Source: Streptomyces sp. NWU339 (GTDB lineage: Bacteria > Actinomycetota > Actinomycetes > Streptomycetales > Streptomycetaceae). From it: a stretch of 64,000 nt of DNA. The notes below the pieces were generated by a model, which saw nothing but the letters and a program-made list of their open reading frames with translations, did not search any database and was not told where the DNA came from. Below, one piece after another: positions 48,852 through 58,129 of the stretch. Both the position numbers and the translations under genes were made by a program. The DNA is taken from contig NZ_QFRK01000017.1 of the NCBI RefSeq assembly GCF_003143855.1, positions 62,668 to 126,667 on the forward strand. The letters run 5' to 3'. Positions within the stretch are counted from its first letter, which is position 1, and each line of letters begins with the position of its first letter.

Positions 48852-48997
48852 TCGCGGGGGTCCGGTCGTGTTGGCGGCGACCGCTCACAACGGAGTTCCG
48901 AGCTCGATTGAGCAACCGGATGAGCGGCTCCGTATTCATCTGCCGAACAGGAAGACTTCCCGGTCAGGAGGCGGATCGCCGGGACTCCCGGCAGTCT

Positions 48998-49021
48998 GGA
49001 ACGGCTCGGGGGATGCACGTC
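48998..49021 (+). promoter_or_regulatory. Possible ECF-type promoter of tkt
   Basis: GGAAC-N16-GTC about 80 nt before the tkt start matches the general ECF sigma pattern. Short motif, so chance occurrence is possible. Confidence 0.3.
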
Positions 49022-49099
49022 CTACGGGGGTAGGCTCGACCTCGCCGGTGAGTACTCATCCGGCATCCGAAAACATGTGGAGAGGAGCCCTGACTCAGG

Positions 49100-51202
49100 G
49101 TGAGCACCAAGCCGACCACCACAGACCTCGAGTGGACCGAACTGGACCAGCGGGCCGTGGACACCGCCCGCGTCCTGGCCGCCGATGCCGTACAGAGGGT
49201 CGGCAACGGCCATCCCGGTACGGCGATGAGCCTGGCGCCCGCCGCATACACCCTCTTCCAGAAGGTGATGCGGCACGACCCCTCGGACGCCGACTGGGTC
49301 GGGCGGGACCGTTTCGTCCTGTCCGCCGGCCATTCGTCCCTGACTCTCTACACCCAGCTGTACCTGGCCGGTTTCGGCCTGGAGCTGGACGACCTGAAGG
49401 CGTTCCGCACCTGGGGTTCGAAGACGCCGGGCCACCCGGAGTACGGGCACACCACCGGTGTGGAGACGACGACCGGGCCGCTGGGCCAGGGCGTCGCCAA
49501 CGCGGTCGGCATGGCCATGGCCGCCCGCTACGAGCGCGGGCTGTTCGACCCGGAGGCCGCCCCGGGCGAGTCCCCGTTCGACCACTTCGTCTACTGCATC
49601 GCCGGTGACGGCTGCCTGCAGGAGGGCATCTCCGCGGAGGCGTCCTCGCTGGCCGGCCACCAGAAGCTCGGCAACCTGGTCCTGCTGTGGGACGACAACC
49701 ACATCTCGATCGAGGGCGACACCGAGACGGCCGTCTCCGAGGACGTCACCAAGCGGTACGAGGCCTACGGCTGGCACGTGCAGCGGGTGGCCCCGAAGCC
49801 GGACGGCGACCTGGACCCGAACGCGATCTACGACGCCGTCCAGGAAGCCAAGAAGGTCACCGACCGGCCGTCGTTCATCGCGATGCGCTCGATCATCGCC
49901 TGGCCGGCCCCGAACGCGCAGAACACCGAGGCCTCCCACGGTTCGGCGCTCGGCGACGAGGAGGTGGCGGCCACCAAGCGGGTGCTGGGCTTCGACCCGG
50001 AGCAGACCTTCGAGGTGACCGACGAGGTCCTCGGCCACACCCGTGGCGCGCTGGAGCGCGGCAAGCAGGCGCGGGCCGAGTGGGAGAAGTCGTTCCAGGA
50101 GTGGCGGAGCAACAACGCGGAGCGCGCGGCCGAGTTCGACCGGATCGCGGCCGGTGAGCTGCCCAAGGGCTGGGAGGACACGCTTCCCGTCTTCGAGCCG
50201 GGCAAGGCGGTCGCCACCCGTGCCGCCTCCGGCAAGGTGCTCCAGGCGCTCGGCGCGGTCGTCCCGGAGCTGTGGGGCGGCTCGGCCGACCTGGCGGGCT
50301 CCAACAACACGACGATCGACAAGACGTCCTCGTTCCTCCCGGTCGGCAACCCGCTGCCCGAGGCGAACCCGTACGGCCGCACCATCCACTTCGGTATCCG
50401 CGAGCACGCCATGGCCGCGGAGATGAACGGCATCGCGCTGCACGGCAACACCCGGATCTACGGCGGCACCTTCCTGGTGTTCTCCGACTACATGCGCAAC
50501 GCGGTGCGGCTGTCGGCCCTGATGCACCTGCCGGTGACGTACGTGTGGACGCACGACTCCATCGGTCTGGGCGAGGACGGCCCGACCCACCAGCCGGTCG
50601 AGCACCTGGCCTCGCTGCGCGCCATCCCCGGTCTGAACGTCGTCCGCCCGGCGGACGCCAACGAGACCGCGATCGCCTGGCGGGAGATCCTCAAGCGCTG
50701 GACCAAGGAGTTCGGCAAGGGCCAGCCGCACGGCCTGGCTCTCACCCGGCAGGGCGTGCCGACGTACGAGTCCAACGAGGACGCGGCGCGCGGCGGCTAC
50801 GTGCTGTTCGAGGCGGAAGAGGCCTCCGGGCAGAGCACGGAGCCGCAGGTCGTGCTGATCGCCACCGGTTCCGAGGTGCACGTCGCCGTCGAGGCCCGTG
50901 AGCGGCTCCAGGCCGACGGGGTGCCGACGCGCGTGGTGTCCATGCCGTCGGTGGAGTGGTTCGAGGAGCAGGACCAGGGGTACCGGGACAGCGTCCTGCC
51001 GCCCTCCGTGAAGGCGCGCGTCGCGGTGGAGGCCGGTATCGGTCTGACGTGGCACAAGTACGTCGGGGACGCCGGGCGCATCGTGTCCCTGGAGCACTTC
51101 GGCGCGTCCGCCGACGGCAAGGTGCTGTTCAAGGAGTTCGGCTTCACCGCCGAGAACGTGGCGGCCGCGGCCCGGGACTCACTCGCCGCAGCCCAGCGCT
51201 GA
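49100..51202 (+). CDS. tkt: Transketolase
   Basis: A 700-residue thiamine-diphosphate enzyme of the non-oxidative pentose phosphate pathway. GNGHPGTAMSLAPAAYTLFQ, the ThDP/Mg motif CIAGDGCLQEGISAEASSLA to LWDDNHISIEGD, and in the pyrimidine domain HFGIREHAMAAEMNGIAL and VWTHDSIGLGEDGPTHQPVE. Starts at GTG 49100. First gene of tkt-tal-zwf-opcA-pgl. Confidence 0.97.
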   Translation: MSTKPTTTDLEWTELDQRAVDTARVLAADAVQRVGNGHPGTAMSLAPAAYTLFQKVMRHDPSDADWVGRDRFVLSAGHSSLTLYTQLYLAGFGLELDDLKAFRTWGSKTPGHPEYGHTTGVETTTGPLGQGVANAVGMAMAARYERGLFDPEAAPGESPFDHFVYCIAGDGCLQEGISAEASSLAGHQKLGNLVLLWDDNHISIEGDTETAVSEDVTKRYEAYGWHVQRVAPKPDGDLDPNAIYDAVQEAKKVTDRPSFIAMRSIIAWPAPNAQNTEASHGSALGDEEVAATKRVLGFDPEQTFEVTDEVLGHTRGALERGKQARAEWEKSFQEWRSNNAERAAEFDRIAAGELPKGWEDTLPVFEPGKAVATRAASGKVLQALGAVVPELWGGSADLAGSNNTTIDKTSSFLPVGNPLPEANPYGRTIHFGIREHAMAAEMNGIALHGNTRIYGGTFLVFSDYMRNAVRLSALMHLPVTYVWTHDSIGLGEDGPTHQPVEHLASLRAIPGLNVVRPADANETAIAWREILKRWTKEFGKGQPHGLALTRQGVPTYESNEDAARGGYVLFEAEEASGQSTEPQVVLIATGSEVHVAVEARERLQADGVPTRVVSMPSVEWFEEQDQGYRDSVLPPSVKARVAVEAGIGLTWHKYVGDAGRIVSLEHFGASADGKVLFKEFGFTAENVAAAARDSLAAAQR

Positions 51203-51239
51203 CGCTCACATACGACACGTAGTAGGAGATGGAATTTCC

Positions 51240-52358
51240 ATGACAGACGCACTGAAGCGCCTTTCCGACGAGGGCGTCGCGATCTGGCTGGACGACCTGT
51301 CGCGCAAGCGGATCACGTCCGGCAACCTCGCCGAGCTGATCGACCAGCAGCACGTCGTGGGCGTCACCACCAACCCGTCGATCTTCCAGAAGGCGATCTC
51401 CGAGGGCGACGGCTACGAGCAGCAGCTCGCCGACCTCGCCGCCCGCAGGGTCACGGTCGAAGAGGCCATCCGGATGATCACCACGGCGGACGTCCGGGAC
51501 GCCGCCGACATCCTGCGCCCGGTCTTCGACGCCACCGACGGCAAGGACGGCCGGGTCTCCATCGAGGTCGACCCGCGTCTGGCGCACGAGACGCGCGCCA
51601 CCGTCGCCGAGGCCAAGCAGCTGGCCTGGCTGGTGGACCGGCCCAACACCCTGATCAAGATCCCGGCGACCGAGGCGGGCATCCCGGCGATCGCCGAGGT
51701 CATCGGCCTGGGCATCAGCGTCAACGTCACGCTGATCTTCTCCCTGGAGCGGTACCGCAAGGTCATGGACGCGTTCCTGACCGGCCTGGAGAAGGCCAAG
51801 GAGCGCGGCCTGGACCTGTCGAAGATCCACTCGGTGGCGTCGTTCTTCGTGTCCCGCGTGGACACCGAGATCGACAAGCGGATCGACGCGCTCGGCACCG
51901 ACGAGGCGAAGGCGCTGCGCGGCAAGGCCGCCGTCGCCAACGCGCGCCTGGCCTACCAGGCGTACGAGGAGGTCTTCGCCACCGACCGCTGGAGCGCGCT
52001 GGAGCGTGAGGGCGCCAACAGGCAGCGTCCGCTGTGGGCCTCCACCGGTGTGAAGGACAAGGCGTACAAGACCACGATGTACGTCGACGACCTGGTGGCG
52101 CCGAACACGGTGAACACCATGCCGGAGGCGACGCTGTTCGCCACCGAGGAGCAGGGCGAGATCAAGGGCAACGCCGTCGCCGGCACCTACGAGCAGGCCC
52201 GCGCCGACCTCGACGCCGTGGAGCGGCTGGGGATCTCGTACGACGACGTGGTGCAGCTGCTGGAGGAGGAGGGCGTCGAGAAGTTCGAGGCGTCCTGGAA
52301 CGACCTGCTGAAGTCGACCGAGGCGGAGCTCGCGCGCCTCGCCCCTTCGGAGGGCTGA
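51240..52358 (+). CDS. tal: Transaldolase
   Basis: A 372-residue TIM barrel of the long actinobacterial transaldolase type: SRKRITSGNLAELIDQQHVV, GVTTNPSIFQKAI, the Schiff-base lysine in NTLIKIPATEAG, SVNVTLIFSLERY and ASTGVKDKAYKTTMYVDDLV. Interconverts sedoheptulose 7-phosphate and glyceraldehyde 3-phosphate with erythrose 4-phosphate and fructose 6-phosphate. 37 bp after tkt. Confidence 0.97.
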   Translation: MTDALKRLSDEGVAIWLDDLSRKRITSGNLAELIDQQHVVGVTTNPSIFQKAISEGDGYEQQLADLAARRVTVEEAIRMITTADVRDAADILRPVFDATDGKDGRVSIEVDPRLAHETRATVAEAKQLAWLVDRPNTLIKIPATEAGIPAIAEVIGLGISVNVTLIFSLERYRKVMDAFLTGLEKAKERGLDLSKIHSVASFFVSRVDTEIDKRIDALGTDEAKALRGKAAVANARLAYQAYEEVFATDRWSALEREGANRQRPLWASTGVKDKAYKTTMYVDDLVAPNTVNTMPEATLFATEEQGEIKGNAVAGTYEQARADLDAVERLGISYDDVVQLLEEEGVEKFEASWNDLLKSTEAELARLAPSEG

Positions 52359-52362
52359 CACC

Positions 52363-53886
52363 TTGTCGAGCAGCAACCCGCTGCGTGACCCCGCGGACCG
52401 ACGGCTCCCGCGTATCGCGGGGCCGTCGGGCCTGGTCATCTTCGGCGTCACGGGCGACCTCTCGCGCAAGAAGCTGATGCCGGCCGTGTACGACCTCGCC
52501 AACCGGGGTCTGCTGCCGCCGGGCTTCTCGCTGGTCGGGTTCGCCCGCCGCGAGTGGGCGAACGAGGACTTCGCGCAGGTGGTGCACGACGCGGTCAAGG
52601 AGCACGCCCGCACTCCGTTCCGCGAGGAGGTCTGGCAGCAGCTCATCCAGGGCATGCGCTTCGTCCAGGGCACCTTCGACGACGACGACGCCTTCGAGCG
52701 GCTGCGCGGCACCATCGAGGAACTGGACAAGGCACAGGGCACGGGCGGCAACTTCGCGTTCTACCTGTCGGTGCCGCCGCGGTCCTTCCCGGTGGTCATC
52801 CAGCAGCTGAAGAAGCACGGGCTGGCCGACCAGAGCAGCGGTTCCTGGCGGCGCGCGGTGATCGAGAAGCCCTTCGGCCACGACCTGAAGTCGGCCGAGG
52901 AGCTCAACGCGATCGTCCACGAGGTGTTCGCCCCGGACCAGGTCTTCCGGATCGACCACTACCTGGGCAAGGAGACCGTCCAGAACATCCTGGCGCTCCG
53001 CTTCGCCAACACGATGTTCGAGCCGATCTGGAACCGGTCCTTCGTGGACCACGTGCAGATCACCATGGCCGAGGACATCGGCATCGGCGGCCGGGCCGGC
53101 TACTACGACGGCATCGGCGCCGCCCGTGACGTCATCCAGAACCACCTGCTCCAGCTGATGGCGCTCACCGCCATGGAGGAGCCGGCCTCCTTCGACGCGG
53201 ACGCGCTGGCCGCGGAGAAGACCAAGGTGCTCGGCGCCGTGCGGCTGCCGAAGGACCTGGGCCGGGACACCGTGCGCGGGCAGTACGCGGCGGGCTGGCA
53301 GGGCGGCGCGAAGGCGGTCGGGTACCTGGAGGAGGAGGGCATCGACGCCTCCTCGAGGACCGACACGTACGCCGCGATCAAGCTGGGGGTGGACAACCGC
53401 CGCTGGGCGGGTGTCCCCTTCTACCTGCGCACCGGAAAGCGGCTGGGCCGCCGGGTCACCGAGATCGCGGTGGTGTTCCAGCGGGCGCCGCACTCGCCGT
53501 TCGACACGACGGCCACCGAGGAACTGGGCTCCAACGCGATCGTGATCCGCGTCCAGCCGGACGAGGGTGTCACGGTGCGGTTCGGTTCCAAGGTGCCGGG
53601 CACGTCCATGGAGATCCGGGACGTGTCGATGGACTTCGCCTACGGCGAGTCGTTCACCGAGTCCAGCCCGGAGGCGTACGAGCGGCTCATCCTGGATGTC
53701 CTGCTCGGTGACTCCAATCTCTTCCCGCGCACCGAGGAGGTCGAGCTGTCCTGGAAGATCCTCGACCCGATCGAGGAGTACTGGGACAACCACGGACGGC
53801 CGGCCCAGTACCCGGCCGGCACCTGGGGGCCCGTGGAGGCGGACCACATGCTCGAGCGAGACGGACGGAGCTGGCGGCGGCCATGA
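52363..53886 (+). CDS. zwf: Glucose-6-phosphate dehydrogenase
   Basis: A 507-residue enzyme and the entry of the oxidative branch. NADP motif IFGVTGDLSRKKLMPAVYDL, active site RIDHYLGKETVQNILALRF with the catalytic His, and KPFGHDL. The TTG at 52363 is the start; GGAGGG stands 10 nt before it, and it follows tal by 4 bp. It overlaps opcA (ATGA). Confidence 0.97.
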   Translation: MSSSNPLRDPADRRLPRIAGPSGLVIFGVTGDLSRKKLMPAVYDLANRGLLPPGFSLVGFARREWANEDFAQVVHDAVKEHARTPFREEVWQQLIQGMRFVQGTFDDDDAFERLRGTIEELDKAQGTGGNFAFYLSVPPRSFPVVIQQLKKHGLADQSSGSWRRAVIEKPFGHDLKSAEELNAIVHEVFAPDQVFRIDHYLGKETVQNILALRFANTMFEPIWNRSFVDHVQITMAEDIGIGGRAGYYDGIGAARDVIQNHLLQLMALTAMEEPASFDADALAAEKTKVLGAVRLPKDLGRDTVRGQYAAGWQGGAKAVGYLEEEGIDASSRTDTYAAIKLGVDNRRWAGVPFYLRTGKRLGRRVTEIAVVFQRAPHSPFDTTATEELGSNAIVIRVQPDEGVTVRFGSKVPGTSMEIRDVSMDFAYGESFTESSPEAYERLILDVLLGDSNLFPRTEEVELSWKILDPIEEYWDNHGRPAQYPAGTWGPVEADHMLERDGRSWRRP

Positions 53887-55061
53887 AGATAGACCTCACG
53901 GACACCACGGCCGGCGAGATCAACAAGGCGCTGGTGCGGGCCCGCCGGGCCATCGGCACTCCGGCGGTCGGCATGGTGCTCACCCTGGTCATCGTGACCG
54001 ACGAGGAGAACGCCTACGACGCCCTGAAGTCCGCCGGCGACGCCTCGCGTGAGCATCCCTCGCGCACCCTGGTCGTCATCAAGCGGGTGTCCCGCTCCCC
54101 CCGCGACCGTACGCAGTCCCGGCTGGACGCCGAGGTGCGGGTCGGCGCGGACGCGGGCACCGGTGAGACGGTGGTGCTCCGGCTGTACGGCGAGGTCGCC
54201 GACCACGCCCAGTCGGTGGTGCTGCCGCTGCTGCTGCCGGACGCCCCGGTGGTGGTCTGGTGGCCGGTCAACGCCCCGCTGGACCCGGCCGGCGACCCAC
54301 TGGGCGCGCTGGCCCAGCGCCGGGTGACCGACACCTACGCCTGCGAGCAGCCGGTGCGGGAGCTCGCGGCCCGCGCCGAGGCCTACACCCCGGGCGACAC
54401 GGACCTGTCCTGGACCCGGATCACGCCCTGGCGTTCGATGCTGGCCGCGGCTCTGGACCAGGTGTCCTGCGAGGTGCAGGGCGTGGAGGTCGAGGGCGAG
54501 GAGTTCAACCCGAGCTGCGAGCTGCTGGCCATGTGGCTCGCGGACCGGCTGGGCGTGCCCGTGAAGCGTTCGCTGTCGAGCGGCCCGGGGCTCACCGCGG
54601 TCCGGCTGTCGACCGACTGCGGCCCGATCGTGCTGGACCGTGCCGACGGTTCGCTCGCCACGCTGTCCATCCAGGGCCAGCCGAAGCGGGCGGTGGCGCT
54701 CAAGCGCCGGGACACCGCGGAGCTGATCGCGGAGGAGCTGCGCCGGCTGGACCCGGACGACACGTACGCGTCGGCCCTGCGGTACGGGGTCGAGCGGCTG
54801 AGGAGTCCGGCGACGGGGGCGGGCGCGACGAAGGCGTCGTCCGGTGCGCTGGACGAGGTGTCGCGCGGGCTGAGCGAGGCGACGACCGCGCTCGACGAGG
54901 TGTCGCGTGCGCTGGACGAGACGTCGGGTGGCTCCGGGAAGCCGGCGGGTGAGCCGCCGGCCAAAGGAGCGTCGGGCACCGCTGCCGGCGGACCGGCTGC
55001 GAAAGGTTCCGCGGTCGAGGCACCGGCGCAGGCACCGCTGAGGAAGGTGGAGGCGAAGTGA
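53883..55061 (+). CDS. opcA: OpcA, glucose-6-phosphate dehydrogenase assembly protein, with long tail
   Basis: A 392-residue protein. The first 307 residues are the OpcA family that activates Zwf: MKIDLTDTTAGEINKALV, MVLTLVIVTDEENAYDAL, VVVWWPVNAPLDPAGDPLG. The last 85 residues are unlike the family core: Ala/Gly/Ser/Lys-rich with three heptad-like units (ALDEVSRGLSEATT, ALDEVSR, ALDETSG). It is coupled to zwf (ATGA) and to pgl (GTGA). Confidence 0.94.
   Translation: MKIDLTDTTAGEINKALVRARRAIGTPAVGMVLTLVIVTDEENAYDALKSAGDASREHPSRTLVVIKRVSRSPRDRTQSRLDAEVRVGADAGTGETVVLRLYGEVADHAQSVVLPLLLPDAPVVVWWPVNAPLDPAGDPLGALAQRRVTDTYACEQPVRELAARAEAYTPGDTDLSWTRITPWRSMLAAALDQVSCEVQGVEVEGEEFNPSCELLAMWLADRLGVPVKRSLSSGPGLTAVRLSTDCGPIVLDRADGSLATLSIQGQPKRAVALKRRDTAELIAEELRRLDPDDTYASALRYGVERLRSPATGAGATKASSGALDEVSRGLSEATTALDEVSRALDETSGGSGKPAGEPPAKGASGTAAGGPAAKGSAVEAPAQAPLRKVEAK
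54844..54926 (+). repeat. Heptad-like coding repeat in opcA tail
   Basis: The DNA encoding GALDEVSR-type units is repeated three times with small changes. This may have arisen by slippage and predicts a short amphipathic helix. Confidence 0.6.
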
Positions 55062-55843
55062 GTACGGCACCGCAGCTGGTCGTGCACCGCGACAAGGATC
55101 TGATGGCGCAGGCCGCGGCGGCCCGGCTGATCACCAGGGTCGTGGACGCGCAGGCCTCGCGGGGTTCGGCGTCCGTGGTGCTGACCGGCGGCCGCAACGG
55201 CAACGGTCTGCTGGCCGCGCTCGCGGCCGCGCCCGCCCGGGACGCGGTCGACTGGAGCCGGATCGACCTGTGGTGGGGCGACGAGCGGTTCCTGCCGGAC
55301 GGCGACCCGGAGCGCAATGTCACCCAGGCCCGTGAGGCGCTGCTCGACACGGTGCCGCTGGACCCGAAGCGCGTGCACGCCATGCCCGCGTCCGACGGAC
55401 CGCACGGCGCCGACGTGGACGCGGCGGCGGCCGCGTACGCCGAGGAGCTGGCCCGTGCCGCGGGTCCGGAGAACCACGGCGCGGTGCCGACGTTCGACGT
55501 GCTGATGCTGGGTGTCGGCCCGGACACGCATGTGGCGTCCCTCTTCCCGGAGTTGCCCGCGGTGCGGGAGACGGAGCGCACGGTGGTCGGCGTCCACGGG
55601 GCGCCCAAGCCGCCGCCGACCCGGGTGACGCTCACCCTCCCGGCGATCCGTGCGGCCCGGGAGGTGTGGCTGCTGGCGGCCGGCGAGGACAAGGCGGAGG
55701 CCGCGGCGATCGCCCTGTCGGGCGCGGGCGAGATCCAGGCCCCGGCGGCGGGCGCGTACGGCAGGGCCCGCACCCTGTGGCTCCTGGACGCGGCGGCGGC
55801 CTCGCAGCTGCCGCGGGCGCTGTATCCGCCTGCTTCCGCGTGA
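55058..55843 (+). CDS. pgl: 6-phosphogluconolactonase
   Basis: A 261-residue DevB-type lactonase: VVLTGGRNGNGLLAAL, IDLWWGDERFLPDGDPERN, VLMLGVGPDTHVASLFP (normally GxGxDGHTASLFP, here DTHV), and VTLTLPAIRAAREVWLLAAG. Hydrolyses the product of Zwf. GTG start overlaps the opcA stop; ends at a strong terminator. Confidence 0.95.
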   Translation: MSTAPQLVVHRDKDLMAQAAAARLITRVVDAQASRGSASVVLTGGRNGNGLLAALAAAPARDAVDWSRIDLWWGDERFLPDGDPERNVTQAREALLDTVPLDPKRVHAMPASDGPHGADVDAAAAAYAEELARAAGPENHGAVPTFDVLMLGVGPDTHVASLFPELPAVRETERTVVGVHGAPKPPPTRVTLTLPAIRAAREVWLLAAGEDKAEAAAIALSGAGEIQAPAAGAYGRARTLWLLDAAAASQLPRALYPPASA

Positions 55844-55853
55844 CCGCGTGAAC

Positions 55854-55896
55854 ACGCACGGACCCCCGCCTGGTGAGGAGGCGGGGGTCCGTGCGT
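55854..55896. terminator. Bidirectional terminator of pentose phosphate and agl-like operons
   Basis: A perfect 18-bp stem (55854-55871 with 55879-55896) and a 7-nt loop between convergent operons. A short T-run follows on the plus strand. Confidence 0.85.
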
Positions 55897-55917
55897 TTCC
55901 GGGTGGGACGGTGGCCG

Positions 55918-56757
55918 TCACTTCACCGATCCCGCCATCACCCCCTGCACGAAGTGCCGCTGGAAGGCGAAGAACACGGCCACCGGCACCACCAGCGACA
56001 GGAACGCCCCCGGCGCGAGCACATCGATGTTGCTGCCGAACTGGCGGATCTGCGACTGGAGTTCCACCGTCAGCGGCTGCGAGGAGCTGTCCGCGAACAA
56101 CAGCGCCACCAGCATGTCGTTCCAGACCCACAGGAACTGGAAGATGGCCAGGCTGGCGATCGCCGGCCGCCCGACGGGCAGGATCAGCCGGGTGAAGATG
56201 CGCCACTCGCTGCCGCCGTCCATGCGGGCGGCCTCCAGCATCTCCTTGGGCATCTCGGCGAAGTAGTTCCGCAGCAGGAACACCGCGAACGGCAGTCCGT
56301 ACGCCACGTGGAACAGCACGACCCCGGGGATGGTGCCGAACAGGCCCAGCTGGCCGAAGAGTTTGGCCACCGGCAGCAGCCCGATCTGCACGGGCACCAC
56401 CAGCAGGGCGACCACGACGAGGAAGATCGTGTCCCGGCCGGGGAAGTCCAGCCAGGCGAAGGCGTATCCGGCGAGCGCCGCGACGATCACCACCAGCACC
56501 GTGGTCGGCACCGAGATCAGCACGGTGTTCCAGAACGCCTGGGTCATCCCCGAGTTCTTCAGCAGGGCCGCGTAGTTGTCGAAGGACAGCTGCCCGGGGC
56601 TGGTGAACACCGTCCACCAGCCGCCCTTGGCCGTGTCCTCGGCGGAGCGCATCGAGGACAGGAACAGGCCGGCCAGCGGGGTCATCCACACCAGCCCGAT
56701 CACGACCAGGAAGGCCTGCACGACCGCGTTGCCCAGGCCGCGCCGGATCGCGTTCAT
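55918..56757 (-). CDS. Alpha-glucoside-type ABC transporter permease, MalG/AglG type
   Basis: A 279-residue permease with six helices and the EAA loop MLEAARMDGGSEWRIFTRLI. SSMRSAEDTAKGGWWTVF and GVMAGSVK at the end are common in AglG-type permeases. The ATG overlaps the MalF-type stop (ATGA). Last gene of the GH13 operon. Confidence 0.92.
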   Translation of the reverse strand: MNAIRRGLGNAVVQAFLVVIGLVWMTPLAGLFLSSMRSAEDTAKGGWWTVFTSPGQLSFDNYAALLKNSGMTQAFWNTVLISVPTTVLVVIVAALAGYAFAWLDFPGRDTIFLVVVALLVVPVQIGLLPVAKLFGQLGLFGTIPGVVLFHVAYGLPFAVFLLRNYFAEMPKEMLEAARMDGGSEWRIFTRLILPVGRPAIASLAIFQFLWVWNDMLVALLFADSSSQPLTVELQSQIRQFGSNIDVLAPGAFLSLVVPVAVFFAFQRHFVQGVMAGSVK

Positions 56758-58124
56758 CGCTGGCTCCTTCTGAAACGGCGGATGTTGAAGGCCATGGCGG
56801 GGACGACCAGCAGCAGGAGCAGCACACCGAGCGCGCTGCCCAGTCCCTGGTCGTTGCCGCCGCCGAACGACACCAGCCACATCTGGGTCGCGAGCACGGT
56901 CGCGTCCTCCTGCACGGGTCCGGGCGCGATGATGTAGACGAGGTCGAAGACCTTCATCACGTTGATCACCAGGGTCACGAAGACGACGGTGAGGACCGGT
57001 GCGAGCAGCGGGACGGTGATCCGGCGGAAGATCTGCCACTCGTTCGCGCCGTCCATCCGCGCCGCCTCCAGCGCGTCCCGCGGCAGGGCCGAGAGTCCCG
57101 CGCCGATCAGCACCATCGCGAACCCGGTCCAGATCCACAGGTAGGCCCCGATGATGGCCGGAGTGACGAGCGTCGGTCCGAGCCAGGAGACGCCCTGGTA
57201 GGGGGGCGCGAAGTTCTCGGCGGGCAGTTTCAGCGCGTAGGGGCCGTCGTCCAGGCCGGTGAAGCGGAACGAGCCGTCGGACCCGGTCGTCGTGCTCGCG
57301 ACCGTGCGTCCGTCGCGGAGCGCCTCGACCTTCATCCCGGGCAGTCCGCTCTCCCCCTCGTCGACCCGGCCCGGCTCTCCTCCCCCACCGGGGGTGAAGT
57401 CCAGGTACACCACGCCGCCGACCTCGTCGGAGGCCGCCTCGCGGGAGGCCGCCGGGGAGGCGGGTGCCGCCTCGCCGGGCAGGTCCTTGGGTGCCACGCC
57501 GACCAGGCCCAGCGCCGCCGTGCCGCCCGGCGACACGTCTGCCCCGGTCACGTACGAGCCGTCCGCCTCCTTGGTCAGGCCCGCCCCGTCGCCCTCGCGG
57601 GCGCGGGCCGTCGGGTAGGAGGAGCTGCCCTTGAAGGTGTCGTGGACCGAGACGACGGCCGCGTTCAGCACGCCCTTGTCCGGGTCCTCGTCGTAGGCGA
57701 GCCGGAAGACGATGCCGGCCGCCAGGAAGGACACCGCCATCGGCATGAACAGCAGCAGTTTGAAGGCGGTGGCCCAGCGGATCTTCTCCACCAGCACGGC
57801 CAGGATCAGGCCCAGGCCGGTGAGCAGGGTGGGGGCGATGACGACCCAGATCGCGGTGTTCCGGACGGCCTTGAGGGTGACCGGGTCGCGGAACATCTCG
57901 AGGTAGTTCTCGCCGCCCACGAACCGGGTGCCGGAGGCGTCGAAGAGGCTGCGTCCGACGGAGAACAGCACCGGGTAGACGACCAGCGCGCCCAGCAGGA
58001 GCAGGGCGGGCAGCACGAACAGCACGGCGACGATCCGCCCCCGCCGGCGCAGGCGCCGGCGGGGGGCACGATCGGGGTGCGAAGGAGCCGGAGGGCTCGC
58101 CTCTTTCACCAGGGTGGCGGTCAT
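56754..58124 (-). CDS. Alpha-glucoside-type ABC permease, MalF/AglF type, with extracellular insertion
   Basis: A 456-residue permease, about 150 longer than normal. Helices lie near residues 31-55, 91-113, 121-141, 320-345, 366-385 and 425-445; the EAA loop is DALEAARMDGANEWQIFRRI. Between residues about 160 and 310, outside the cell, is an insertion. It begins Ser/Ala/Pro-rich and includes GLPGMKVEALRDGRTV to GSFRFTGLDDGPYALKLPAE, which looks like a SpaA/carboxypeptidase-regulatory beta-sandwich. It may contact the binding protein or cell wall. ATG 58124, 5 bp after the binding-protein stop. Confidence 0.9.
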   Translation of the reverse strand: MTATLVKEASPPAPSHPDRAPRRRLRRRGRIVAVLFVLPALLLLGALVVYPVLFSVGRSLFDASGTRFVGGENYLEMFRDPVTLKAVRNTAIWVVIAPTLLTGLGLILAVLVEKIRWATAFKLLLFMPMAVSFLAAGIVFRLAYDEDPDKGVLNAAVVSVHDTFKGSSSYPTARAREGDGAGLTKEADGSYVTGADVSPGGTAALGLVGVAPKDLPGEAAPASPAASREAASDEVGGVVYLDFTPGGGGEPGRVDEGESGLPGMKVEALRDGRTVASTTTGSDGSFRFTGLDDGPYALKLPAENFAPPYQGVSWLGPTLVTPAIIGAYLWIWTGFAMVLIGAGLSALPRDALEAARMDGANEWQIFRRITVPLLAPVLTVVFVTLVINVMKVFDLVYIIAPGPVQEDATVLATQMWLVSFGGGNDQGLGSALGVLLLLLVVPAMAFNIRRFRRSQR

Positions 58125-58129
58125 GACCG

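Larger units (their letters stand above)
48752..49099. other. 348-bp divergent region between ctaB and tkt
   Basis: No gene. It contains a possible ctaB promoter on the minus strand (TTGTCC 48851-48846, 16 nt, TAAGGT 48829-48824) and, for tkt, GGAAC at 48998 with GTC 16 nt later, the form used by ECF sigma factors. No strong hairpin or other palindrome seen. Confidence 0.5.
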
